Positions 1 to 8,282 of a stretch of 64,000 bases of DNA are shown piece by piece. Origin of the DNA: Colwellia sp. 1_MG-2023 (GTDB lineage Bacteria > Pseudomonadota > Gammaproteobacteria > Enterobacterales > Alteromonadaceae). The DNA lies in contig NZ_JAUOPE010000004.1 in assembly GCF_030546755.1 (NCBI RefSeq), positions 124,001 to 188,000 on the forward strand. The letters run 5' to 3'. Below the pieces are notes generated by a model. That model had not been told where the DNA came from. It did not search any database and saw nothing but the letters and a program-made list of their open reading frames with translations. How positions within the stretch are numbered: position 1 is the stretch's first letter; each line of letters starts with the position of its first letter. The translations under genes and the position numbers were made by a program.

Positions 1-2022
1 ATTCGCTTGGCTGTCGTAATTACTTTCACCCAGTTCGTTTTCCGTGGCTAAACCATGAAATTTTTCACCCCATTCATCGGCGTAGTTTCTATTATCATGA
101 TTACCGGCTTGAGAAACGGCGACACGATAAAAATCAGGATAAAGTAAAAGGGCGCGAGTTGAAGCAAAACCACCGCCAGAATGCCCCCAAATACCGACAT
201 TTGAATCGTCAATCCAAGAATACTGCTGAGCTAATTGTTTGATCGCTGCAACTTGATCAGGAATGCCACTGTCGCCCATATTTCCGTAGTAAAACTCATG
301 AAAGCTTTTTGATCGCCCTGGTGTACCCAGTGCATCAATTTCAATCACAATAAAACCTAATTCGGCAATGGCTTGGTTATCGCCTCTCGCGTCTCTGAAA
401 TGACGACCACGGATACTACCTACTTGCGGGCCAGGGTATAAATAATTGACGACAGGATAAGATTTTTTTGCGTCGAAATTAGCAGGTTTATACAGTAATC
501 CATGAATGTCGTGTTGACCATTTCTGTCTTTAACAACAAACGGGGTCGGCGCTTGCCAACCGGTTTGCTCTAGTTTGGAAATATCCATAGTTTCAACAGC
601 AAAACTTTGACCATTTTCAGTGCTTCTCACATAACTTTGCTCAGCTTGGTTGTAGGTTGAAACACGATCGAGAAAATATTGCCCATTGTCGGCTAATGTA
701 ATTCGGTGATGCTGCTTTTCAGGTGTTAATAATTTTAGATTTGAACCATCTTTATTCACACTATAAAGATAATGAAAATATGGGTCGCCACCTTCTTTAC
801 CGGCACCGGTGAAAATTAATTTACCAGTGTCAGTGTCAACATGAAGTAGAGAAACTACCGTCCAATCTCCTTGAGTAATTTGTTTTTTAACCTTGCCTGA
901 TTCGAGATCAATTAAATATAAATGTCCCCAATCTGAACGTTGCGAAAACCAAATAACCTCATTCGTTTTTTCCAAATATTGCCAACTGATGCCTTGTACG
1001 CCAGACTCGAAAAAACTCTCTTCAGTTTCAGTAAAAATGGTTTTCACTTTTCCTGTATTCGCATTAGCGATACGTAATGTAGCCTGCTTATGATCACGAG
1101 AAGAAGAAACAAAGGCAAAACTATTACTGTCTTCTGCCCAGTCGATATCTAATAAACTTCCGTCACGGCCTGCAACATGATCGGTAATGGTTGACCGATG
1201 ATCATCGGGTGCCATATCAAGCGGGATCACTTTGGCTTTTTCTATATCGATAATCACACGATGAATTTTAAAAATATGTTCATCACCGGGTAAGGGATAT
1301 TTCCAAACATCAATTTTTGGATGACCAACGGCACTTGAAACGATTGCCATTTCGCCGACATTTCTGCTGTCATGTTTGAAAGTGGTAAGTTTTTTTGAGT
1401 CGGGAGACCATTTTACCACCGGCGTTGCACGTCGCACCCAGCCTGCGTTATTGGTTGAGTAACCAAAATCTTCAATGCCATCAGTGGTTAGTGGTGTTTT
1501 TTTGTTCGTGGCAATATCACGTAACCATAAATTATGGTTTTGAATAAAAACCGCTTGTTTACCGTTTGGGGCTAATAATTCATTGGATGCTTTTGCTAAT
1601 TTATCTTTTTGACACAAATATCGCTGTATATCACAACGGTAATCTTCTTTTTTAATTGATAGGGTAATTACGTTTTGCTCAGAAAAATTAACGGTAGTGA
1701 AGGGTAAATCATTTTGATTGATATCACTTTCTGTAATGCGGGCGAGTGCTTCGGCCAATTTTTGATGATCGAAAGCCAAAGATTTTTTATTATTATTTGC
1801 GTCAAGGCGATAAAATCTATTGCCCTCTTGTGTGCGGCTGCGATAGTAAAGCACATTTTCATTCGACCAATGTGGATATTCAACTGTGCCAGTCACTAAT
1901 TTTTTTGTGGTAGCAGAAAGTTGTTTTTCAGCTTGTTGGTAATCCTCTTTCGTTAATTGTTTTGCTTGGATTAACCCTGTAGTGAACAACGTTAAGGCAG
2001 TGATAGAGAATAGTTTTTTCAT
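1..2022 (-). CDS. S9 family peptidase, dipeptidyl peptidase IV-like (C-terminus cut by window edge)
   Basis: This frame reads open from an ATG at 2022 to base 1 (674 codons), so the C-terminus lies outside the window. It begins with a signal peptide (MKKLFSITALTLF...IQA), which suggests a periplasmic or outer-membrane-associated exopeptidase. The long middle part matches the beta-propeller of DPP IV-type enzymes. The alpha/beta hydrolase domain follows, with the nucleophile motif GIWGHSGGGFAS; the Ser is residue 615. About 60 residues follow that Ser, so the catalytic Asp and His may be partly off the edge. Members of MEROPS S9B cleave X-Pro or X-Ala dipeptides from peptide N-termini, and that role is inferred from the family. 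The gene is divergent from the porin at 2333. Confidence 0.88.
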   Translation of the reverse strand, partial: MKKLFSITALTLFTTGLIQAKQLTKEDYQQAEKQLSATTKKLVTGTVEYPHWSNENVLYYRSRTQEGNRFYRLDANNNKKSLAFDHQKLAEALARITESDINQNDLPFTTVNFSEQNVITLSIKKEDYRCDIQRYLCQKDKLAKASNELLAPNGKQAVFIQNHNLWLRDIATNKKTPLTTDGIEDFGYSTNNAGWVRRATPVVKWSPDSKKLTTFKHDSRNVGEMAIVSSAVGHPKIDVWKYPLPGDEHIFKIHRVIIDIEKAKVIPLDMAPDDHRSTITDHVAGRDGSLLDIDWAEDSNSFAFVSSSRDHKQATLRIANANTGKVKTIFTETEESFFESGVQGISWQYLEKTNEVIWFSQRSDWGHLYLIDLESGKVKKQITQGDWTVVSLLHVDTDTGKLIFTGAGKEGGDPYFHYLYSVNKDGSNLKLLTPEKQHHRITLADNGQYFLDRVSTYNQAEQSYVRSTENGQSFAVETMDISKLEQTGWQAPTPFVVKDRNGQHDIHGLLYKPANFDAKKSYPVVNYLYPGPQVGSIRGRHFRDARGDNQAIAELGFIVIEIDALGTPGRSKSFHEFYYGNMGDSGIPDQVAAIKQLAQQYSWIDDSNVGIWGHSGGGFASTRALLLYPDFYRVAVSQAGNHDNRNYADEWGEKFHGLATENELGESNYDSQAN

Positions 2023-2332
2023 AAAAACAACCTTTTTATTATATTTTAATAGCGCATAATTTTGCTGGTAGAGCCTAACATAATCCTGCTAGTTTTTTGG
2101 TTAACCATACGATAAAGCATCAATAATTTAAGGTAAAATACGACTACAGGCTCAACTTTTTACGACTAAAGTCTAACGATAAAATCAACAAATGTAGACT
2201 TAGGTCTAATTCCTAAAATTCTTCTAACTCTCTACCGTATTAAACATAAAAATTATAAGCACTAAAAAATAAAGCCAAAGGATTGTTTTGTTTTCTTTCT
2301 AAGGCTGACAAAAAAACTACGGGGAAAGTGAA
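2023..2332. promoter_or_regulatory. Divergent intergenic region with three phased repeats
   Basis: This 310-bp gap separates the DPP IV-like gene (minus) from the porin gene (plus). It holds three similar blocks beginning TACGACTA (2139), TACGACTA (2161) and GTAGACTT (2194). The second and third continue to the near-palindromes GACTAAAGTC and AGACTTAGGTCT. Spacings are 22 and 33 bp, close to two and three helical turns. They look like binding sites for one regulator acting on the porin, the peptidase or both. The regulator is unknown. Confidence 0.4.
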
Positions 2333-3391
2333 ATGTTAAACGGAAAAAAAAGCCTGTTGGCAACCAGTTTATTGTTTTTAGCAGGTTCAGCGAATGCAGG
2401 TTATTCAATTCAAGTAAATGACACAGATACCATTACATTTGGCGGTTATATTCAAGGTGATATTCGTTATATCGATGGTAATGCCGCATCAACGTTAACT
2501 AATGATGATTTTTGGATCGGCCATGTCGTTAAAGACGAAATTTCTAACACTCGATTTCATGCGGATTCTACACGCTTTAACACTAAGTACGTGAGTGGGG
2601 ATATTACCGGTTTCATCGAGTTTGATTTATTTGGTGGCGGCGGTAATGAAAGGTTAACTAACTCACGTCATCCACGTTTAAGACATGCGTTTATCAAATA
2701 TAAAAACTGGACTGTAGGCCAAACATGGTCAACGTTTGTTAACACAAGTGCAATCGCAGAAGCGGCTGATTTTGGTGGTCCATTAGTGGCATCTGCCTTT
2801 ATTCGTCAAGATTTAGTACGTTACACCAATGGCGGTTTTCAAGTTTCAATTGAAAACCCAGAATCTTACGGAGGATATGTAGGTGCCGGAGGGTATGGTT
2901 CAAAAGATTCTATGCCAGATGTGATTGGTAAATACACTTTTAAAGGTGACTGGGGTAATGTTTCAGTTGCTGCCGTAGCTAAACAACTTGAAACTGCAAT
3001 GGGAGAGTCCGAATCAGCGTTTGGTTATGGTGTTGCTGGTCGAATTAATACCGTTGGCAAAGATGATTTACGTTTTCAATTTCATGGCGGTAATACCGGA
3101 CGCTATGTAGGTGCGGCGGCTGCGACTGATTTAGTTGGTGAGGAAGTTGAAGAAACAACATCATTTTTAGTGTCTTACCGTCACTTTTGGACAGAAGATC
3201 TTCGTTCAAACTTCTTCTACGGTAATACCCAAACCGAAGAATCAGATAGAGATCGCACCCATTGGGGAGTCAATATTTTTAAAGCTATTACGCCGAAACT
3301 TTCTTATGGGGTTGAAGTGGGTAACTTTGACGCAGAAGACCTTGAAGCCGACTCAAATTATGCACAACTTTCTGTGAAATATGTTCTATAA
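2333..3391 (+). CDS. DcaP-like trimeric outer-membrane porin
   Basis: The 352-residue product starts with a signal peptide ending in SANA, followed by a mature N-terminus with the porin-like segment ITFGGYIQGDIRY. The rest is alternating short beta-strand-like segments rich in Gly, Tyr and Phe, ending in a C-terminal aromatic/hydrophobic strand (QLSVKYVL), as expected for an outer-membrane barrel. The pattern resembles the DcaP family, whose members take up dicarboxylates or small aromatic and anionic solutes. The substrate here cannot be read from sequence. A purine-rich stretch (GGGGAAAG) precedes the ATG, and a strong terminator follows at 3447. The gene looks monocistronic. Confidence 0.8.
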   Translation: MLNGKKSLLATSLLFLAGSANAGYSIQVNDTDTITFGGYIQGDIRYIDGNAASTLTNDDFWIGHVVKDEISNTRFHADSTRFNTKYVSGDITGFIEFDLFGGGGNERLTNSRHPRLRHAFIKYKNWTVGQTWSTFVNTSAIAEAADFGGPLVASAFIRQDLVRYTNGGFQVSIENPESYGGYVGAGGYGSKDSMPDVIGKYTFKGDWGNVSVAAVAKQLETAMGESESAFGYGVAGRINTVGKDDLRFQFHGGNTGRYVGAAAATDLVGEEVEETTSFLVSYRHFWTEDLRSNFFYGNTQTEESDRDRTHWGVNIFKAITPKLSYGVEVGNFDAEDLEADSNYAQLSVKYVL

Positions 3392-3446
3392 CAAAATTTA
3401 ATGTTCAACCTTGCGTTAGTTAACCTCAATATTTTGAGGTTACTTT

Positions 3447-3474
3447 GGGGAAGCGTTATTGCTTCCCCTTTTTT
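3447..3474 (+). terminator. Rho-independent terminator of the porin gene
   Basis: A perfect 8-bp stem GGGGAAGC/GCTTCCCC with loop GTTATT is followed by six T residues. A second perfect 8-bp hairpin (AACCTCAA/TTGAGGTT) lies just upstream at 3422-3441. Confidence 0.9.
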
Positions 3475-3650
3475 AATGTATATTGGAAACTGTAAATAAC
3501 TTGTTAATTATCAATATCTCATCGCAAAATTTTACAATTATTTATTGGCTAAATTTATAAATATGAACGAATATAAGAGGGGTCAATATTTTTCACAATA
3601 GATAAAACGACAATTAAGTTTTGTTAAATAGTTAAGGATAAATTGTTTAC

Positions 3651-5183
3651 ATGGATATCACTAATAATGAAGTGACTTTTTCTTCATCTGAGCAGCTTGT
3701 TTCTATTACAGATCTTCAAGGGGTAATACAATATGCCAATGCGGACTTTTGCCGCGTAGCTGGTTACAGCATTGAAGAGCTTATGGGGCAACATCATAAT
3801 ATTGTTCGCCATCCCGATATGCCTAAAGCAGCTTTCGCTGATTTATGGCAAAAATTGAAACGTGGTGATTCTTGGCGTGGCATGGTGAAGAATCGCTGTA
3901 AAAATGGTGATTATTATTGGGTTGATGCCTATGTAACCCCTTTATATGAAAATGACCAAATTGTTGGTTACCAGTCGGTACGAACTTTACCTAGTCAAAA
4001 AGAAAAAGCTTCTGCACAAGCATTATACGATGCGTTAAATCAAGATAAAAACAATCGAGAATTTTCAACCAATATTCATGTTAAACGAATTTTGGCGGCA
4101 GTAATTTGTGTAATGTCATGTGGTTATTTGGCTTATGCTTTTTCATTGCTGGCTGCATTTATTATGTTGTTCACCTTGCTAGGGCTTGTTTTGATTTTTA
4201 ACGACGAGTTAATTTTGTTGCCTGCGAAAATTTCTGAAACAAAAACCAATTATGACAGTCCGTCTCGATTGATATTTTCAGGAAAAGGCATTTTTGGCTT
4301 ACTGAATTACCCAAACCTTTTACAGCAAGCAAAGGTTCGAACCATTTTAGGTCGAGGAAATGACACAGGGAAAAGTTTACTTTATTTAGCTGAACAGTTG
4401 AAAAGTACTTCAAATAAAACCTTAGAAGGATTGTTTGAAGAAAATTCACAACTGAACCAATTGGCAACTGCTATTAATGAAATGACAGCAACTATAGATG
4501 AAGTCAGTCAAAATACTGCTGGCGCTCATGACAAAGTAGTTTTTATTCAAGATGAAAGTACAAAAACTATTGCAACCATAGAAAACAGCGAACGTAAAAT
4601 CATCCATCTTGCTTCTGAAGTTGAAAGAGCGGCAAACTCGGCAAATAGCTTAGTTGAAGATGCCAATAAAATATCGACGATTATGTCTGAAATTGAAGGC
4701 ATTGCCGATCAAACCAATTTACTGGCGCTTAATGCGGCAATCGAGGCGGCGAGAGCTGGCGAACAAGGCCGAGGATTTGCGGTAGTTGCAGATGAAGTTA
4801 GAACCTTAGCGAGTAGAACGCAATCGGCGACGGAGCAAATTAGGGGCTCTGTGGTTGAGCTGCAAAATACTTTACAGCAGTGGAGTCAAGTTATGTTGGC
4901 GAGTCGTGATGATGCTGAAAACTGTGTGGATGATTCAAAGTTATCAAAAGAAAGCATGGAAAACATTAAAGCTATGATGGATGACATAACCGATGTTACC
5001 GCGCAAATTGCAACCGCCTCTGAAGAACAAAGTGCCGTTGCCAACGAAATTAATAAAAGCGTGCATCATATTGATAGTATTTCTAAAGAAAATGTTAGCA
5101 ACGCAGAACAAGTAAATGAACATGGCGAAAATGTTACAGAAAAAGCACAAGAAATAGAAAAATTAAGTTCTACTTTTCGATAA
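3651..5183 (+). CDS. Aer-like methyl-accepting chemotaxis protein with N-terminal PAS domain
   Basis: The 510-residue receptor has a cytoplasmic PAS domain at about residues 15-110, with motifs [10 protein letters not shown] and NIVRHPDMP typical of Aer-type sensors. Two closely spaced hydrophobic segments follow at about 143-185, with almost no periplasmic loop. The methyl-accepting signalling domain comes next, and its conserved hairpin tip ([20 protein letters not shown] region) lies at about 350-385. There is no N-terminal signal or periplasmic ligand domain, so it should sense an internal cue such as redox or energy state, by analogy with E. coli Aer. FAD binding is inferred. It is monocistronic, and no chemotaxis genes are nearby. 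Confidence 0.9.
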   Translation: MDITNNEVTFSSSEQLVSITDLQGVIQYANADFCRVAGYSIEELMGQHHNIVRHPDMPKAAFADLWQKLKRGDSWRGMVKNRCKNGDYYWVDAYVTPLYENDQIVGYQSVRTLPSQKEKASAQALYDALNQDKNNREFSTNIHVKRILAAVICVMSCGYLAYAFSLLAAFIMLFTLLGLVLIFNDELILLPAKISETKTNYDSPSRLIFSGKGIFGLLNYPNLLQQAKVRTILGRGNDTGKSLLYLAEQLKSTSNKTLEGLFEENSQLNQLATAINEMTATIDEVSQNTAGAHDKVVFIQDESTKTIATIENSERKIIHLASEVERAANSANSLVEDANKISTIMSEIEGIADQTNLLALNAAIEAARAGEQGRGFAVVADEVRTLASRTQSATEQIRGSVVELQNTLQQWSQVMLASRDDAENCVDDSKLSKESMENIKAMMDDITDVTAQIATASEEQSAVANEINKSVHHIDSISKENVSNAEQVNEHGENVTEKAQEIEKLSSTFR

Positions 5184-5256
5184 AATTGACCCGTTATAAA
5201 GTATAGGATTTTTTCTTAGCGTTATTTTACCTAGCAAAGATTTTTACTGTGACCTT

Positions 5257-5522
5257 AGGGCGTGTTGAACTTTCGCGATGATTTTTGCAACAGTTTGTTT
5301 GGTATTTATACAAAGCATTGCGAATGATATGTGGTTATTCCACCTCAATGAGCAAAAATGTAGTAGAAATGACAAACAAACGTTGCCCGAAGGGTTCAAT
5401 TAAAAGCTATTTTTTATTCGTTGTTCGCTATTTACATGGAACAACCATGCTACTTAACTCACGCCTTGAATAAATGACTTTTATTTTGAACAAAATTTAA
5501 CCTCGAAAGATCAACACGCCCT
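5257..5522. repeat. 266-bp MITE-like inverted-repeat element, copy 1
   Basis: The element begins AGGGCGTGTTGAACTTTCG and ends CGAAAGATCAACACGCCCT, imperfect terminal inverted repeats of about 19 bp. A copy of the same length, differing at about eight positions, lies at 60821-61086. If the ends are taken as GGGCG...CGCCC, both flanks of this copy are TA, which would fit a TA target duplication. No transposase is encoded. The interior carries a 62-codon frame (5285-5473) kept open in both copies and short hairpins, for example CATGG-AACAA-CCATG. This copy is intergenic, between the chemoreceptor and the XRE regulator. Confidence 0.85.
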
Positions 5523-5533
5523 ATTGTCGGTAT

Positions 5534-5562
5534 AGTGTCGGGGATATGTCGTAACCGACACT
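5534..5562. promoter_or_regulatory. Candidate operator of the XRE regulator
   Basis: A perfect 8-bp inverted repeat, AGTGTCGG ... CCGACACT, has a 13-nt spacer and lies 45 bp upstream of the XRE start. Further GTCGG or GTCG half-like copies occur at 5526 and 5549. XRE regulators commonly autoregulate through such dyads. Binding is inferred. Confidence 0.45.
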
Positions 5563-5607
5563 GCCAGTAAATTGTATCTTGGTTGTTTTAAGTGAAGAGG
5601 TAATTTT

Positions 5608-6057
5608 ATGATTCTAAAAGAACTACGCATTAGTCGTCATCTTTCTCAGGAGCAATTAGCACAGATGTCGGGATTGAATGTTCGCACCATTCAAAGAATT
5701 GAGAGTGGAAATAATGCCAGTTTAGAATCGTTAAAGTGTCTCGCCGCTGCCCTAGACGTTGATATGTCAACGCTAAATCAGGAGAAATTTACGGTGAACA
5801 AACAATCTGATAATTGGAAAACCTTACCTATATTATTAAAACTATGGTTTATTTTTAATTTTTTAGAAACACGCCCAAGCAGAAAGTCTGCCGAAAGAGT
5901 GGAAATAGTTGGTCACCTCTTTGGCTTTTTATTCTGCTGTCTTGGCTTAATTAATGAAGCGGCACTTTCGGGTGGAGTAATACTACTATTTATTGCTTAT
6001 CTTTATCACTTCTTAAAGCGCCAAGGCGATAAATACGGTATTTGGTATGATAATTAG
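5608..6057 (+). CDS. XRE-family regulator with hydrophobic C-terminal domain
   Basis: The 149-residue protein opens with a Cro/CI-type helix-turn-helix at about residues 2-58 (SQEQLAQMSGLNVRTIQRIE). A short linker follows, then a C-terminal half with two hydrophobic stretches (about 105-118 and 122-135), suggesting a membrane-associated regulator of the HTH plus 2TM type. AGAGG precedes the ATG at 5608 with good spacing. The candidate operator at 5534 suggests autoregulation. The zinc-ribbon gene downstream is about 80 bp away and may be independent. Target genes are unknown. Confidence 0.8.
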   Translation: MILKELRISRHLSQEQLAQMSGLNVRTIQRIESGNNASLESLKCLAAALDVDMSTLNQEKFTVNKQSDNWKTLPILLKLWFIFNFLETRPSRKSAERVEIVGHLFGFLFCCLGLINEAALSGGVILLFIAYLYHFLKRQGDKYGIWYDN

Positions 6058-6139
6058 TGCTCATAATAGCTAATTTAAAGGTGAGCAGTGCGATTTACAG
6101 CAGTGCTCAACTAATATGATAACTTATTAAGGAATGACT

Positions 6140-6346
6140 ATGTCAAATGGTTGGAAATGCCCAAAATGCGATTGCCAAGAATATGAAACAGACACCATTG
6201 CAACAACGGGCAGTGGTTGGTCAAAAATTTTTGATATGCAAAATCGAAAGTTTACGGCGGTAATTTGTTCAAACTGTACTTATACCGAGTTTTATCGTGG
6301 CAAAACGAGTACGTTAGGTAATGTTTTTGATTTATTTACGCATTAA
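6140..6346 (+). CDS. Small zinc-ribbon protein (DUF2082-like)
   Basis: The 68-residue protein has two Cys pairs, CPKC near the N-terminus and CSNC in the middle, forming a zinc ribbon like that of small nucleic-acid-binding-type zinc-ribbon proteins. I chose the ATG at 6140 over the in-frame ATG at 6134. The AAGGA ribosome-binding site at 6129-6133 abuts the earlier codon but is 6 nt from the later one. Function is unknown; nucleic-acid binding is only suggested by the fold. Confidence 0.75.
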   Translation: MSNGWKCPKCDCQEYETDTIATTGSGWSKIFDMQNRKFTAVICSNCTYTEFYRGKTSTLGNVFDLFTH

Positions 6347-6403
6347 TGAATATTGAGCAGTGTGATTGATTTACGTTCACTATTTAAGACTAAACATTCA
6401 ACC

Positions 6404-6628
6404 TTACTGCTCCTCAATATCACCTTTGATGACTTGTTGGCGTTCTTGCTGATAAACATCATAACTTTTTTGATTAATGTCTCGTAAGCATTGTTCTTTT
6501 TCAGAACCAACATATTGATTACAGTGTGTTTCTTGTTGTTTTATACCAGCATTATATAATTCCTTTGCTGAACAACCACTCAATAGATATAAACCAATAA
6601 CTGCAAGTAACAGGCTTTTAAATGACAT
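6404..6628 (-). CDS. Small lipoprotein of unknown function
   Basis: The 74-residue product has a lipoprotein signal peptide with lipobox LSGC, so the mature protein would begin at Cys19 and be about 56 residues long. The mature part is hydrophilic and helical (Gln- and Glu-rich), with two further Cys (HCNQY, QCLRD) that could form a disulfide in the periplasm. It stands alone, convergent with the zinc-ribbon gene and divergent from ubiE. No family function is recognised. Confidence 0.75.
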   Translation of the reverse strand: MSFKSLLLAVIGLYLLSGCSAKELYNAGIKQQETHCNQYVGSEKEQCLRDINQKSYDVYQQERQQVIKGDIEEQ

Positions 6629-6791
6629 AAAATTTCCTTAACTAGGTAACATTTATTTAGCTTAGAAGTGAGCAAGACAGAAAAGTTCATTGCTAATTTA
6701 GATAGCTGTCAAGTTTACTTGATTTGAAGTGTTAATTATTCAGGGAAAATACGGTAGACTACAGCTAATTTTTTAGCTTTGTGAAAATCTT

Positions 6792-7583
6792 ATGTCATCT
6801 TCAGAACAACCCACAGTCAGTCAGCAAGATTCAATTGATTCTGAAAACACGACACATTTTGGCTACCAAACCGTTGAGAAAAACGAAAAAGAGTCGAAAG
6901 TGGCCAGTGTTTTTCATTCTGTCGCACAACAATACGATGTTATGAACGATTTAATGTCGTTTGGTATTCATCGCTTATGGAAACGATTTACTATTGATGC
7001 CAGTGGTGTAAGACCCGGTAATAAAGTATTAGATCTTGCCGGCGGAACTGGTGATTTAACCGCAAAATTTTCTAAGCTTGTTGGCCGTGAAGGCAAGGTG
7101 ATTTTGGCTGATATTAATAGTTCTATGCTCAATGTTGGTCGCGATAAATTACGTGATAAAGGCTTAGTGCAAAATATCGAATATGTACAGGCCAACGCAC
7201 AATATTTGCCGTTTGAAGATAATACCTTTGATATTATTACCATTGCTTTTGGCTTACGAAATGTTACCGATAAAGAAATGGCGTTGCGTTCAATGTATCG
7301 TGTTTTAAAACCGGGTGGTCGTTTACTTGTTTTAGAATTTTCTAAGCCCGAGCACGATATTATCAATAAAATTTATGATTTTTATTCATTTAATATTTTG
7401 CCGAAAATGGGTGATTTAGTTGCGAAAGATGGCGAAAGCTATCAATATTTAGCGGAATCTATTCGTATGCATCCAGATCAAGAAACCTTAAAAAGCATGA
7501 TGGATGATGCGGGGTTTGAGCAAACCTCTTATAAAAACCTAACCGACGGTGTGGTTGCTTTACATAAAGGTTATAAATTTTAG
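6792..7583 (+). CDS. ubiE: Ubiquinone/menaquinone C-methyltransferase UbiE
   Basis: The 263-residue SAM-dependent methyltransferase makes the C-methylation step of ubiquinone (and, where present, menaquinone) synthesis. The SAM-binding motif LDLAGGTGD lies at about residues 79-87. The family signatures [18 protein letters not shown] and NPGG-like [16 protein letters not shown] are present, as is the C-terminal [14 protein letters not shown] ending. Length matches E. coli UbiE plus a roughly 20-residue polar N-terminal extension. It is the first gene of a compact ubiE-ubiJ-ubiB operon. Confidence 0.97.
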   Translation: MSSSEQPTVSQQDSIDSENTTHFGYQTVEKNEKESKVASVFHSVAQQYDVMNDLMSFGIHRLWKRFTIDASGVRPGNKVLDLAGGTGDLTAKFSKLVGREGKVILADINSSMLNVGRDKLRDKGLVQNIEYVQANAQYLPFEDNTFDIITIAFGLRNVTDKEMALRSMYRVLKPGGRLLVLEFSKPEHDIINKIYDFYSFNILPKMGDLVAKDGESYQYLAESIRMHPDQETLKSMMDDAGFEQTSYKNLTDGVVALHKGYKF

Positions 7584-7616
7584 TTTTTGTCAGTGAGTAA
7601 AGCTGAGTCAGAGAAT

Positions 7617-8258
7617 ATGAGCCAAATTATGCATCAACAAGTCCTTTGTTCGGTATTAGAAAAAATACTCAATAAAGCCTTGTCTTTAAATATTCATGGC
7701 TTGCAAGTATTAACACCGTTAGAGCAAAAAACCTTAACCCTTGAATTAGCTGAACTTGCCTTTCCGATTAGCTTCACGATAAATCAGCAAGCGATGTTAG
7801 TGACCACGTTAACTGAGCGAAGTGATTGCCAGTTAAAAACGAGTATTTCAACTTTGGTTGAATTACAAAAAGAGCAGCAACTCACTGAATTAATTAAACA
7901 AGGTAAACTTGATATCTTGGGTGATATTAAAGTGGCTCAACAATTTGCGAATGTCTTTGAACAATTAACCATTGATTGGCAATCAGAGCTTGCTCAACAT
8001 ATTGGTGATATTCCAACGTATAAATTGTCGCAATTTTCATTATGGTTAAATGATAAAATAACGTTTGCCAGTCAGCAAATTCAAGCAGATGCGAGTGAGT
8101 GGTTGGTACATGAAAAACGGTTAGTCGTTACTGAAAGTCAAATTTCGGCATTTAACCAACAAGTCAATGAAGTGACTCGTGAAGTGGCTGATTTAGAACA
8201 AAGGCTGGCAAAGTTATCCGCTAACGTCTTCAGCATTTCCAATCAGGAAAATTATTAA
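7617..8258 (+). CDS. ubiJ: Ubiquinone biosynthesis accessory factor UbiJ (SCP2 domain)
   Basis: UbiJ organises the soluble Ubi complex and binds lipid intermediates through an SCP2 domain; it makes no known catalytic step. The pattern fits UbiJ: an N-terminal helix, an SCP2-like sheet, the segment QLTELIKQGKLDILGDIKVAQQF, and a C-terminal coiled coil (about residues 165-205). I prefer the ATG at 7617, preceded by AGAG (214 residues, near E. coli's 201). Upstream TTG (7587) and GTG (7593) codons are in frame but lack a ribosome-binding site. It lies between ubiE and ubiB, as in many gammaproteobacteria. Confidence 0.9.
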   Translation: MSQIMHQQVLCSVLEKILNKALSLNIHGLQVLTPLEQKTLTLELAELAFPISFTINQQAMLVTTLTERSDCQLKTSISTLVELQKEQQLTELIKQGKLDILGDIKVAQQFANVFEQLTIDWQSELAQHIGDIPTYKLSQFSLWLNDKITFASQQIQADASEWLVHEKRLVVTESQISAFNQQVNEVTREVADLEQRLAKLSANVFSISNQENY

Positions 8259-8282
8259 TGTATCGTTTAATTAGGAATTGTT

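Noticed and set aside
5285-5473. 62-codon frame inside the repeat element as a protein-coding gene
   Set aside because: It lies wholly inside a mobile repeat, has no convincing ribosome-binding site, and the two copies differ mostly by replacement changes; it is noted as a finding but not annotated as a gene.
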